From positions 6,386,001-6,450,000 of the forward strand of contig NZ_CP081943.1 of assembly GCF_020423045.1 (NCBI RefSeq): 64,000 nucleotides of DNA. Reading direction: 5' to 3'. This stretch comes from Pseudomonas sp. MM213. Lineage in GTDB: Bacteria > Pseudomonadota > Gammaproteobacteria > Pseudomonadales > Pseudomonadaceae. The position numbers and the translations under genes were made by a program. The notes below the pieces were generated by a model. That model saw only the letters and a list, made by a program, of their open reading frames with translations, had not been told where the DNA came from and made no database searches. The first letter of the stretch is position 1. Each line of letters opens with the position of its first letter. Below, one piece after another: positions 18,085 to 26,404 of this stretch.

Positions 18085-19244
18085 TTCCCTACGGTCGGCA
18101 GAGCCTCGATCAGGCAGATATCGATGCGGTGGTCGCCGTGTTGCAGTCGGACTGGCTCACTCAAGGGCCGACCATCGAACGCTTCGAACAGGCATTGGCG
18201 CAACGTTGCCAGGCTGATTTCGCCGTGGCGGTGTGCAATGCCACGGCGGCGTTGCACATTGCCTGCCTTGCGGCCGGACTCGGCCCGGGCGATCGGCTAT
18301 GGACTACGCCGAATACGTTTCTGGCTTCGGCCAACTGTGGTCGCTATTGCGGCGCCGAGGTGGATTTTGTCGACATCGATCCACTGACGTGGAATCTCGA
18401 CGCTTACGCACTGGCGTCGAAGCTTGAGGCCGCCGAGCGCGATGGCACGCTGCCGAAGGTGCTGGTGGCCGTAGCGTTTTCCGGGCAGAGCTGCGACATG
18501 CGCATGATCGCCGGGCTGGCCGAACGTTACGGTTTTACGGTGATTGAGGATGCGTCCCACGCGGTCGGTGCTTCCTATGCCGGACGCCCGGTGGGCTGCG
18601 GCGAATTTGCGGCGATGACGGTGTTCAGTTTTCACCCGGTGAAAATCATCACCAGCGCCGAAGGGGGCATGGTGTTGACCAACCGCCCTGAACTGGCCGA
18701 GCGCTTGCGGCGTCTGCGCAGCCACGGCATGACCCGCGATCCGCAACAGATGACCGAAGCCAGTCACGGCCCCTGGTACTACCAGCAGGTGGAACTGGGC
18801 TTCAATTACCGGATCACCGATCTGCAGGCGGCACTCGGTCTGTCGCAGCTGGACAAGCTCGATGGCTTTATCGCGCGTCGCCGTGAACTGGCGGCGCGTT
18901 ATGAGCGGTCGCTGGCGTACTTGCCGCTGACCTTGCCCGGCGCGCAGCCGGAGGCCGAATCGGCGTGGCATCTGTACGTGGTGCGGCTGCACACCGACCG
19001 GATCAACCTCAGTCATCGCCAGGTGTACGAAGGCTTGCGAGCGGCCGGGGTCGGTGTGAACCTGCACTACATACCGGTGCATTTGCAGCCGTACTATCGC
19101 GACCTGGGGTTTGCCGAAGGTGACTTCCCGCAGGCCGAACGTTATTACGCCGAAGCCATCAGCCTGCCGATGTTTCCTTTGCTGAGCGATGAACAGCAGG
19201 ACTATGTGGTGGCGCAACTGCGGCGCCTGGTTCTTGAGGAGTAG
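18081..19244 (+). CDS. pseC: PseC, UDP-4-amino-4,6-dideoxy-N-acetyl-beta-L-altrosamine transaminase
   Basis: A 387-residue PLP aminotransferase acting on the PseB product. Lys188 in FSFHPVKIITSAEGG is the Schiff-base lysine, and the SFHPVKxIT form is typical of PseC rather than of VioA/perosamine enzymes. Asp157 (VIEDASHAVGA) is the pyridine-nitrogen contact. The NYRITDLQAALGLSQL segment is conserved. ATGA overlap with pseB; five bases separate it from the pseF start. Confidence 0.95.
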   Translation: MIPYGRQSLDQADIDAVVAVLQSDWLTQGPTIERFEQALAQRCQADFAVAVCNATAALHIACLAAGLGPGDRLWTTPNTFLASANCGRYCGAEVDFVDIDPLTWNLDAYALASKLEAAERDGTLPKVLVAVAFSGQSCDMRMIAGLAERYGFTVIEDASHAVGASYAGRPVGCGEFAAMTVFSFHPVKIITSAEGGMVLTNRPELAERLRRLRSHGMTRDPQQMTEASHGPWYYQQVELGFNYRITDLQAALGLSQLDKLDGFIARRRELAARYERSLAYLPLTLPGAQPEAESAWHLYVVRLHTDRINLSHRQVYEGLRAAGVGVNLHYIPVHLQPYYRDLGFAEGDFPQAERYYAEAISLPMFPLLSDEQQDYVVAQLRRLVLEE

Positions 19245-19248
19245 TGTT

Positions 19249-19944
19249 GTGAGCAGCGTTGCGATCATTCCGGCCCGCGGCGGCAGCAAGCGAATCCCGC
19301 GCAAGAACCTCAAGCCGTTCGACGGCGTACCGATGATCGTTCGTTCGATTCGCACGGCGCTGGAGTCGCAACTGTTCGACCAGGTGATCGTCAGCACCGA
19401 CGATGAAGAAATCGCCGAGGTCGCGCGGGCTCACGGGGCTCAGGTGCCGTTCTTGCGTCCGGCGTCGTTGGCCGACGACTTCACCGGCACCGCCGCGGTG
19501 ATCGTTCATGCCTTGAATCAATTACCAGCGTTCGACTATGCCTGCTGCATCTACGCAACCGCACCGCTGTTGCAGGTACGGTTTCTGCATCAGGGACTTG
19601 AACTGCTGGAGCAGCATCCGGAAAAATCCTTCGCGTTTTCCGTGACCGATTTCGGCTTTCCCGTGCAGCGCGCCTTGACCCTCGACGAGCAGGGCGCGCT
19701 GACATCGTTGTACCCGGAATTCCGCAATACGCGGTCGCAGGATCTGGCCGCAGCCTTTCAGGACGCCGGCCAGTTCTACTGGGGACGCCGCGAGGCCTGG
19801 TTGCGCGGCGACGTGTTGTTTTCCCCGGTGAGCCTGCCGGTGATCCTGCCGCGGCATCTGGTGCAGGACATCGACACCCTCGAAGACTGGACGCGCGCCG
19901 AATACTTGTACGCTGCGCTGAAGGCTGGTGGTGAGTTGCAATGA
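19249..19944 (+). CDS. pseF: PseF, pseudaminic acid cytidylyltransferase
   Basis: A 231-residue enzyme that activates pseudaminic acid with CTP to CMP-Pse. The CMP-sialate synthetase-type motif IIPARGGSKRIPRKNLKPF is at 6-24, with VIVSTDDEEIAEVA in the middle and the QDIDTLEDW C-terminal motif. The GTG at 19249 is the only start that gives the usual N-terminus, and GAGGA lies eight bases upstream. The order pseF before pseG/pseI is usual in Pseudomonas and Campylobacter-like clusters. It overlaps the next gene by ATGA. Confidence 0.94.
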   Translation: MSSVAIIPARGGSKRIPRKNLKPFDGVPMIVRSIRTALESQLFDQVIVSTDDEEIAEVARAHGAQVPFLRPASLADDFTGTAAVIVHALNQLPAFDYACCIYATAPLLQVRFLHQGLELLEQHPEKSFAFSVTDFGFPVQRALTLDEQGALTSLYPEFRNTRSQDLAAAFQDAGQFYWGRREAWLRGDVLFSPVSLPVILPRHLVQDIDTLEDWTRAEYLYAALKAGGELQ

Positions 19945-21446
19945 GAGTGCTGATTCGCTCCGACGCGTCGCGCACCATTGGCAGCGGGCACATCGCCCGT
20001 TTGTTGCCGTTGGCCAGGGTTTTGCGCAAGCAGGGCTCGCATGTTGCTTTTGCATGCCGCCAACTGCCGGGGCATCGGCTGGACATGCTGGCAGCCGAAG
20101 GCTTTGAAACCTTTGCGCTGCCCGATCGTTATCCCGACGAAGACCCGCAACAAGCCATCGAATCCATGCTGCCGTGGCAGGCGGACATCGACGCGCTGGC
20201 GCACGCGTTGGAAAGCCATCCTGCATTCGACTGGATCATCGTCGACCACTATGGGCTCGACCATTACTGGCAGACGGCGGCCCGGCGCTGGGCGCCACGG
20301 ATCGCCGCGGTGGACGACCTCGCCACTCGCCAGTACGCCGTCGACCTGCTGCTCAACCAGAACCTGTCGGGTACACCAGAGGCTTATGGTTCGCTGCTTG
20401 AGCCTGGTTGCCAGACGTTGTTCGGCCCGCGATTCGCGATGCTGCGCGATGAGTTCTGCTGCCCGGCAATTGCGATCAAGCCCCAGGTAAAACGGGTGCT
20501 GGTCAATTTCGGCGGTTTCGATGCGGCGATGCAGACTTATCACGCGATGTTGGCGATGGCCGATTTCCATGCGCTGGAAGTTGATTTCGTGGCCGGTGCC
20601 GATAACCCGGCATGGGACAAGATGATGGCCATGGCGGCGAGTCATCCCAACTGGCGCTTGCACAGTTTTGTCAGCGACTTCTACCATCTGATGATCGAGG
20701 CTGACCTGTTCGTCGGCGCCGGTGGGGGAACCAGTTGGGAGCGGGCGGCTCTGGGGTTGCCGACGATTTGCATTGCGGTCTCGAATAATCAGCAGGCCAA
20801 CGGCGAGGTCATGGCGGCCTCGGGCGCCCATGTGTACCTGGGCGCCCGTGAGCAGGTGAGCGTCGAACAATTGCGTCAGGCCATCGGTTTTGTCGCGGGC
20901 AATCCTGGGATACGCCAGAGTCTGGCCGAGCATTCGCGCCAGTTGGTGGATGGTCGGGGCGCACAGCGGGTGGCGGCCGCCCTGGCCGGCGCGGTGTTGC
21001 TGATCCGCCCCGCGACCACCGACGATGCACAGCTTCTGTTCGACGGGCGTAATGCCGAAGCGGTACGGCGCTGGTCGCGGGAGACCGGGGTGATCGAATG
21101 GTCGTCGCATCAAAACTGGCTGGCCGCCAGTTTGAACAATGCACAGCGTCTGCTGTTGATCGCCGAGGCGGATGACGGCCCGGTGGGCGTGTTGCGTTAT
21201 GACTTGTGCGAATTTGAAGCCGAAGTCTCGATTTATCTGTTTGAAGATCGCATCGGCCTGGGCTGGGGCAGGGCGCTGCTGGCTCGGGGCGATGCCTTCG
21301 TGACCACCCATTGGCCGCAACTGCGGACTATCACCGCTCAAGTCGTGCCAGATAACCAGCCGTCGCTGAAGGTTTTTCGCGAAGCCGGTTTCACTCAGAG
21401 TGCTTGCGTGTTCACGCGCGAATTAAAGGATCACTGCAATGACTAG
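19941..21446 (+). CDS. pseG: PseG-PseH fusion: UDP-sugar hydrolase plus GNAT N-acetyltransferase
   Basis: At 501 residues this is far longer than a stand-alone PseG (about 280-340). Residues 1-350 are PseG: start MRVLIRSDASRTIGSGHIAR with the GxGHxxR motif, VDHYGLD at about 94-100, GGFDAAMQTY near 191-200, and GAGGGTSWERAALGLPTI near 257-274 (UDP-binding). Residues 354-501 form a GNAT acetyltransferase (LLIRPATTDDAQLL; an IGLGWGRALL acetyl-CoA loop; VVPDNQPSLKVFREAGF), which fits PseH. PseH N4-acetylates the PseC product and PseG then removes UDP, so two consecutive steps are in one chain. No separate pseH is present, which supports the assignment. Confidence 0.9.
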   Translation: MRVLIRSDASRTIGSGHIARLLPLARVLRKQGSHVAFACRQLPGHRLDMLAAEGFETFALPDRYPDEDPQQAIESMLPWQADIDALAHALESHPAFDWIIVDHYGLDHYWQTAARRWAPRIAAVDDLATRQYAVDLLLNQNLSGTPEAYGSLLEPGCQTLFGPRFAMLRDEFCCPAIAIKPQVKRVLVNFGGFDAAMQTYHAMLAMADFHALEVDFVAGADNPAWDKMMAMAASHPNWRLHSFVSDFYHLMIEADLFVGAGGGTSWERAALGLPTICIAVSNNQQANGEVMAASGAHVYLGAREQVSVEQLRQAIGFVAGNPGIRQSLAEHSRQLVDGRGAQRVAAALAGAVLLIRPATTDDAQLLFDGRNAEAVRRWSRETGVIEWSSHQNWLAASLNNAQRLLLIAEADDGPVGVLRYDLCEFEAEVSIYLFEDRIGLGWGRALLARGDAFVTTHWPQLRTITAQVVPDNQPSLKVFREAGFTQSACVFTRELKDHCND

Positions 21447-22491
21447 CTTCAAAATTGGCGACCGCTTGATCGGGGCCGATGCGCCGCCGTTCATCATCGC
21501 CGAGATGAGTGGCAACCATAACCAGTCATTGGACATGGCCCTGCAAATCGTCGATGCCGCAGCCAAGGCGGGTGCGCACGCCTTGAAGCTGCAAACCTAC
21601 ACAGCCGACACCATGACCCTGGACCTGTCCGAGGGCGAGTTCTTCATCAAGGACCCGAACAGTCTGTGGGTCGGATCTTCCCTGTACGCGCTCTACGAAA
21701 AAGCGCATACGCCGTGGGAATGGCACGCGCCGATTTTCGCCCGCGCCAAGGCGCTGGGGATGCTCGCGTTTTCCACGCCGTTTGATGACACCGCAGTGGA
21801 CTTCCTCGAAAGTCTCGACGTGCCGGCCTACAAGATCGCCAGTTTCGAGAATACGGACCTGCCGTTGATTCGTCGGGTCGCTGCGACCGGCAAGCCATTG
21901 ATTATTTCCACCGGCATGGCCAGCATCGCTGAACTCGACGAAACCGTACGTGCCGCCCGCGAAGCCGGTTGCAAGGATCTGGTGTTGCTCAAGTGCACCA
22001 GCACCTACCCGGCGACGCCCGCCAACAGCAACGTGCGGACGATTCCTCATTTGCGCGAATTGTTTGGCTGTGAAGTCGGGCTGTCTGACCACTCGATGGG
22101 CGTCGGTGTGTCTGTGGCCGCGGTGGCCCTCGGGGCGACGGTGGTGGAAAAGCACTTCACCCTCGACCGTAGCGCCGGTGGCGTGGACGCCAGTTTTTCG
22201 CTGGAGCCGGCGGAGCTCGCCAGCCTGGTGATAGAAACCGAGCGCGCGTGGCAGGCCATGGGGCATGTGCATTACGGTGTGACGGACGCCGAGCGCAAGT
22301 CTCTGATGTACCGCCGCTCGCTCTACGTGACTCAGGACATGGCTGCCGGCGAGCCCTTTACTGTCGCTAATCTGCGAGCCATTCGTCCGGGGCTGGGGTT
22401 GGCTCCAAAACACGCAGAAACCCTTCTGGGCCGCCGTGCCCGTCAGGCCATCCCGCGCGGAACGCCGCTGGACTGGTCGTTGGTCGAATAA
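21439..22491 (+). CDS. pseI: PseI, pseudaminic acid synthase
   Basis: A 350-residue NeuB-family enzyme condensing 2,4-diacetamido-trideoxy-L-altrose with phosphoenolpyruvate. The N-terminal TIM barrel has PFIIAEMSGNHNQSLD (residues 15-30) and LLKCTSTYPA; the NHNQS form is characteristic of PseI, as opposed to the NHxG of NeuB. The C-terminal 60 residues (RRSLYVTQDMAAGEPFT...IPRGTPLDWSLVE) are the antifreeze-like SAF domain. It overlaps pseG-pseH by eight bases and ends the pse operon; a terminator-like hairpin lies about 130 bases downstream. Confidence 0.95.
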   Translation: MTSFKIGDRLIGADAPPFIIAEMSGNHNQSLDMALQIVDAAAKAGAHALKLQTYTADTMTLDLSEGEFFIKDPNSLWVGSSLYALYEKAHTPWEWHAPIFARAKALGMLAFSTPFDDTAVDFLESLDVPAYKIASFENTDLPLIRRVAATGKPLIISTGMASIAELDETVRAAREAGCKDLVLLKCTSTYPATPANSNVRTIPHLRELFGCEVGLSDHSMGVGVSVAAVALGATVVEKHFTLDRSAGGVDASFSLEPAELASLVIETERAWQAMGHVHYGVTDAERKSLMYRRSLYVTQDMAAGEPFTVANLRAIRPGLGLAPKHAETLLGRRARQAIPRGTPLDWSLVE

Positions 22492-22622
22492 CCCCTTATG
22501 GTGCTGATTCGGCAAAATAGCGTGACCTGCGAGTCATAACGCGCATCTTCACTGTATTGTATTAATCGGGAAGGTGGCGCCTGGCCTGTTTTTGGCCCAG
22601 TGGTAGCCTTTTATTCTTCCCG

Positions 22623-22650
22623 CTGTCGCCTCAATGAGGCGGCGTTTTTC
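22623..22650 (+). terminator. Probable intrinsic terminator of the pse operon
   Basis: An 8-bp stem (GTCGCCTC / GAGGCGGC, one G-U pair) with an AAT loop is followed directly by GTTTTTC. It lies in the 228-base gap between pseI and the ketoacyl synthase. That gap holds no other recognised element, and no clear promoter consensus was found for the next gene. Confidence 0.65.
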
Positions 22651-22719
22651 TCCGTTTGTCGGCGCCCCTCGAATCATTACGAGCGGTGGTATTGGGCTGT
22701 TTATTATTGGGAAGCCGTA

Positions 22720-23646
22720 ATGATTGGCATAAAAAGCATTGCGAGCTACGTTCCTGTAGCCGGCGTGGACAATTACGCACAAGGTGCAAAATTCGAAAAG
22801 GATGAAGAATTCATCCTGGGCAAGATCGGTTCGGCCTTCCTGCCGCGCAAAGACGCTGGTCAGGAAACCTCGGACCTGTGTGTCGAAGCAGCCAATGCGC
22901 TGTTCGCCAACAATCCGGACTTGAAACGTGAAGACATCGACGTACTGATCGTCGTCACGCAGAACGGCGACGAAGAAGGCCTGCCGCACACCGCCGCCAT
23001 CGTTCAGGACAAACTGGGCCTGCCGACCACCGTCGCCGCGTTCGATATTTCCCTGGGCTGCTCGGGCTACGTCTACGGCATCTACGCCATCAAGGGCTTC
23101 ATGGAAGCCGCAGGCTTGAAGAATGGCCTGCTGATCACCGCAGATCCGTACTCGAAGATCGTCGACCCGGAAGACCGCAACACCACCATGCTGTTTGGCG
23201 ATGCCGCCACTGCAACCTGGATGGGCGAAAACGCGCCATGGCAACTGGGCAAGGCCAAGTTCGGCACCGACGGTTCCGGTGCGCCGCACCTGAAGGTGAC
23301 CGACGGGGTGTTCTTCATGAACGGCCGTCAGGTGTTCAACTTCGCGCTGCTGAAAGTCCCGGCGCACTTGCACGAACTGCTGACCGATTCGCAGCTCACC
23401 GCTGACGATATCGATGCGTTCTGCATTCACCAGGGCAGTGCCGCGATTGTCGACGCCGTAGCGCGACGCTTCGAAGGCGAGCCGGAGAAGTTCATCAAGG
23501 ACATGGTCGAGACCGGCAACACCGTTTCGTCGAGTATCCCGTTGCTGCTGGAGAAACACGTACTGGACTCCACCTGGAAACGTGTGGCGTTGAGCGGTTT
23601 CGGCGTTGGTTTGTCATGGGGCTCGGCGATTATCTATCGCCCTTGA
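22720..23646 (+). CDS. FabH-like 3-oxoacyl-ACP synthase III (ketoacyl synthase) of the glycosylation island
   Basis: A 308-residue thiolase-fold enzyme. The full FabH triad is present: Cys114 (DISLGCSGYVYG), His237 (CIHQGS) and Asn267 (ETGNTVSSS). It is not in a fatty-acid synthesis operon but between pseudaminic acid genes and flagellin. A KASIII gene (orf3) sits in the same island in P. syringae. Inference: it builds a short hydroxyacyl or other acyl group used to decorate an amino sugar, rather than acting in bulk lipid synthesis. The ATG at 22720 gives the usual N-terminus (MIGIKSIASYVP); earlier in-frame codons would add residues unlike the family. A strong terminator follows. Confidence 0.88.
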   Translation: MIGIKSIASYVPVAGVDNYAQGAKFEKDEEFILGKIGSAFLPRKDAGQETSDLCVEAANALFANNPDLKREDIDVLIVVTQNGDEEGLPHTAAIVQDKLGLPTTVAAFDISLGCSGYVYGIYAIKGFMEAAGLKNGLLITADPYSKIVDPEDRNTTMLFGDAATATWMGENAPWQLGKAKFGTDGSGAPHLKVTDGVFFMNGRQVFNFALLKVPAHLHELLTDSQLTADDIDAFCIHQGSAAIVDAVARRFEGEPEKFIKDMVETGNTVSSSIPLLLEKHVLDSTWKRVALSGFGVGLSWGSAIIYRP

Positions 23647-23665
23647 TCCTTCAAAAGCCAGGCAT

Positions 23666-23708
23666 AAAAATAGCGTTCAAGGTGTAACCTTGAGCGCTAT
23701 TTTTTTTT
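23666..23708 (+). terminator. Strong intrinsic terminator after the ketoacyl synthase
   Basis: A 17-bp stem (AAAAATAGCGTTCAAGG pairing with CCTTGAGCGCTATTTTT, one G-U pair) with a 5-base TGTAA loop runs into nine or more consecutive T. The stem is A-rich on the left, so it may work on both strands. Confidence 0.9.
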
Positions 23709-23731
23709 GCCCGAATGAAAAGCGAGGCTCC

Positions 23732-25024
23732 ATGAGCGAGTTGTTTGAGCGCAACGGCGAGTTGATTCAGCGGCGTTGGCCCAAGGTCTGGCATCGACTG
23801 TCGGTGGAGAACAGCGCCGAGTTGCGCGCTGATCTGGTGGATGGCCAGGGCTCGACATTGAGCATCAATGGCATTCAGTTGACCAGTCGCCATGACCGCA
23901 CTCGCGAAGCGTTGCTTCAGGCCGGCAGCCTGCCCGTCGACAGTCCGGTGGTGCATGTCTATGGCACCGGGCTGGGGGATTTGCAGCTGCAATTGCTGGA
24001 GCGAACCGGGCTTGAACGGTTGTACGTGCACATTCTGAACGGCGCGGTGTTTTCCCTGGTGCTGCAACTGCTCGATCAACAGTCGTGGCTCGCCGATTCA
24101 CGAGTGGTGCTGCTGTACGCCGGCGATCTGGCGGAAATCCAGTTGCCGTACTTCGCGCTGCCTTCGGAGCTGGTGCTGGCGGACGACTACAACGCCAAGA
24201 TCCGCGACCGGCTGATCAGCGAAACCCATTTGACCTTCAACAATCGCGAATTCAATGCCGACAATCCGGAGATTGCCGAGCGTTTGCAGGCGAGTGTCGA
24301 GCGTGTTCGCGCCGATGCCGATGCTGCGGAGCTGTTTGCCACCTGTTCCGGCAGGGAAGTGTTTGTCATTGCCACCGGACCCAGCCTGGAACAGCACTTC
24401 GACACGCTGCGCGCGGTACGCGAACAGGCGCAGCGGCCGTTGTTCATTTGCGTCGATACCGCCTACCGACCGCTTATCGAGCATGGGATCAAACCGGATG
24501 TGGTGGTCACGATTGATCAGCGCATCTCGACGCGACATTTGCCGCCCGATGCCACGAGCGAAATCACGCTGGTCTACATGCCCATGGTTGATCCGGAGGT
24601 CTTGGGGGGCTGGCAGGGCAAGCGTTACGTGGCCTATTCCGCCAGCCCTGTCTATAGGGACATGCGCGAGCAGTTGCCCAAGGCCCAACTGTTTGTCGGT
24701 GGCAGTGTGATTCACCCGGCGGTGGATCTGGCGGTACACATGGGGGCCAGCCAGATTACGCTGTTCGGCGCCGATTTTGCTTTTCCGAACAACAAGACCC
24801 ACGCCGGCTGGAATGACGGTGATCTTGGGCCGCAGGTGGGCGCTGCCCGGCACTGGGTGCTCGATGGCCACGGTCAGCGAGTCAAGACGCAGCTCAATTT
24901 CCGCAGTTACTTGTGCGAGCTGGAACGGTACATCGCCGGGCATCCTCAGATGGCTTTCTATAACAGCAGTCGGGCAGGGGCGATGATCGTCGGCACGACG
25001 TTTCACCAGGAGCTCACGCGATGA
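23732..25024 (+). CDS. Maf-family (DUF115/MptE-like) motility-associated glycosyltransferase
   Basis: A 430-residue protein. Residues 1-200 form an N-terminal MAF domain, and about 207-375 form the DUF115/MptE-like core (EVFVIATGPSLEQHF, FICVDTAYRPLIEHGIKPDVVVTIDQ, GGSVIHPAVDLAVHMGASQITLFGADFAF). Maf proteins in Aeromonas, Magnetospirillum and Clostridium attach pseudaminic or legionaminic acid to flagellin, so with a full pse pathway upstream this is the best candidate for CMP-Pse transfer. The start ATG at 23732 follows AGCGAGGC, just after the upstream terminator, so it has its own promoter (not identified). Its stop overlaps the following small gene. Confidence 0.88.
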   Translation: MSELFERNGELIQRRWPKVWHRLSVENSAELRADLVDGQGSTLSINGIQLTSRHDRTREALLQAGSLPVDSPVVHVYGTGLGDLQLQLLERTGLERLYVHILNGAVFSLVLQLLDQQSWLADSRVVLLYAGDLAEIQLPYFALPSELVLADDYNAKIRDRLISETHLTFNNREFNADNPEIAERLQASVERVRADADAAELFATCSGREVFVIATGPSLEQHFDTLRAVREQAQRPLFICVDTAYRPLIEHGIKPDVVVTIDQRISTRHLPPDATSEITLVYMPMVDPEVLGGWQGKRYVAYSASPVYRDMREQLPKAQLFVGGSVIHPAVDLAVHMGASQITLFGADFAFPNNKTHAGWNDGDLGPQVGAARHWVLDGHGQRVKTQLNFRSYLCELERYIAGHPQMAFYNSSRAGAMIVGTTFHQELTR

Positions 25025-25296
25025 CTGAATCCTCCCTGATTGCCGAGGCGCGTCAGTGTTCTGTTTTGTTCCGTCTGGGGCGAGATGTCGAAGCGGCGCT
25101 GCACATGGTCCAGATATGCAGTGATGTGCAATCCGCAATGGGGCACGAGACTGTCGAGGTCCAATCCCGCTGGACGGCGTTGCTCACCCACATGCAGGCC
25201 TGTCAGGAGGCGCAGGATTGGTTGGCGCTGGCCGATTATCTTGATTATGAGTTGCCCCAAATGCTGGAAGCGGCCGCGGCCGGTCAAGGCTTTTGA
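25021..25296 (+). CDS. Small protein of unknown function, coupled to the Maf gene
   Basis: I do not recognise this 91-residue protein. It starts inside the Maf stop codon (ATGA), so it is very likely translated. It is predicted mostly alpha-helical with no signal peptide or membrane segment, is acidic at the C-terminus (DWLALADYLDYELPQMLEAAA) and has two cysteines in the first half. Size, acidity and position directly before the flagellin promoter are similar to small flagellar export chaperones such as FliT, or to an accessory partner for Maf. Both ideas are inference only. Confidence 0.7.
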   Translation: MTESSLIAEARQCSVLFRLGRDVEAALHMVQICSDVQSAMGHETVEVQSRWTALLTHMQACQEAQDWLALADYLDYELPQMLEAAAAGQGF

Positions 25297-25433
25297 CAAT
25301 GTGCCGGTACAGGCGAGTCCTCGCTGTCCCGTTACCGGCATTTCCCTGACGTCACTTTTTTGGATTGGCTTGCCGCCAAGCCCTTGTTTTATGGGGGGTG
25401 GCAGTGTGATGGCAAATTTTTTTCAAAATGGCC

Positions 25434-25460
25434 TAAAGCAACCTGCATTCGCGACGATAA
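25434..25460 (+). promoter_or_regulatory. FliA (sigma-28) promoter of fliC
   Basis: TAAAG at 25434-25438 and GACGATAA at 25453-25460 are separated by 14 bases. This is close to the FliA consensus TAAAG-N15-GCCGATAA. It leaves a leader of about 75 bases before the flagellin ATG. Known Pseudomonas fliC genes are FliA-dependent. Confidence 0.85.
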
Positions 25461-25540
25461 CTATTACGAAGGTTCTCTAGGCCATACCCGGCGGTTGCCA
25501 GGGCCGGAAGCCGCAGTACCCAACCAACGAGGAATTCGTC

Positions 25541-26386
25541 ATGGCTTTGACAGTAAACACCAACACTACGTCGCTGAACGTTCAGAAGAACCTGAACCGT
25601 GCTTCCGACGCGCTTTCGACTTCGATGACTCGCCTGTCTTCCGGCCTGAAAATCAACAGCGCCAAAGACGACGCCGCCGGCCTGCAAATCGCTAACCGTA
25701 TGACCTCGCAGATCCGTGGTCAGACCATGGCTATCAAAAACGCCAACGACGGTGTTTCGATCGCTCAGACCGCTGAAGGCGCTCTGCAAGAGTCGACCAA
25801 CATTCTGCAACGTATGCGTGAAATTGCACTGCAATCGCGAAACGACTCCAACGGCACTGCTGACCGTACCGCTCTGGACAAAGAATACCAACAGTCGGTT
25901 GCAGAACTGACCCGTATTGCTCAGTCCACCAACCTGAACGGCAAAGCGCTGATCGACGGTACTGCTGGCGCGATGGAATTCCAGGTAGGTTCGAACACTA
26001 CTTCCGACAACCAGATCACTCTGACCCTGTCGACCAGCTTCGACGCCAGCGCCCTGGGCATGACCGGTACTACCATCTCCGGTACTTCCAACTCGGGTAA
26101 CCACAACTCTGTATTGTCCGCGATCTCGGCCATCAACATTGCCCTGGACAAAATCAACTCCACTCGTGCTGACCTCGGTGCTGCTCAGAACCGTTTCTCC
26201 ACCACGATCTCCAACCTGCAGAACATCAACGAAAACGCCAGTGCTGCACTGAGCCGCGTACAAGATACCGACTTCGCTGCTGAAACTGCACAGCTGACCA
26301 AGCAAAACACCCTGCAACAAGCTTCCACTTCGGTTCTGGCCCAGGCCAACCAACTGCCATCCGCTGTACTGAAACTGCTTCAGTAA
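25541..26386 (+). CDS. fliC: FliC, flagellin (short type, 281 residues)
   Basis: The filament subunit. Residues 1-140 form the D0/D1 N-terminal domain and about 195-281 the C-terminal one; the variable middle is only about 50 residues and Ser/Thr-rich (residues 150-190), so it offers several O-glycosylation candidates. The plant-recognised flg22 epitope lies at about residues 30-51 and has the RLSSGLKINSAKDDAAGLQI form seen in P. syringae, unlike the RLSTGSRINS form of P. aeruginosa. The start ATG follows GAGGAATT. It is preceded by a FliA promoter and probably followed by a terminator, so it is mainly monocistronic. It is the presumed target of the upstream glycosylation genes. Confidence 0.97.
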   Translation: MALTVNTNTTSLNVQKNLNRASDALSTSMTRLSSGLKINSAKDDAAGLQIANRMTSQIRGQTMAIKNANDGVSIAQTAEGALQESTNILQRMREIALQSRNDSNGTADRTALDKEYQQSVAELTRIAQSTNLNGKALIDGTAGAMEFQVGSNTTSDNQITLTLSTSFDASALGMTGTTISGTSNSGNHNSVLSAISAINIALDKINSTRADLGAAQNRFSTTISNLQNINENASAALSRVQDTDFAAETAQLTKQNTLQQASTSVLAQANQLPSAVLKLLQ

Positions 26387-26404
26387 TAGCTGGGTAAGTT
26401 TTGG

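Noticed and set aside
22600..22719. An N-terminal extension of the ketoacyl synthase from an upstream in-frame start
   Set aside because: It would translate through the terminator hairpin, and the added residues do not resemble any FabH.
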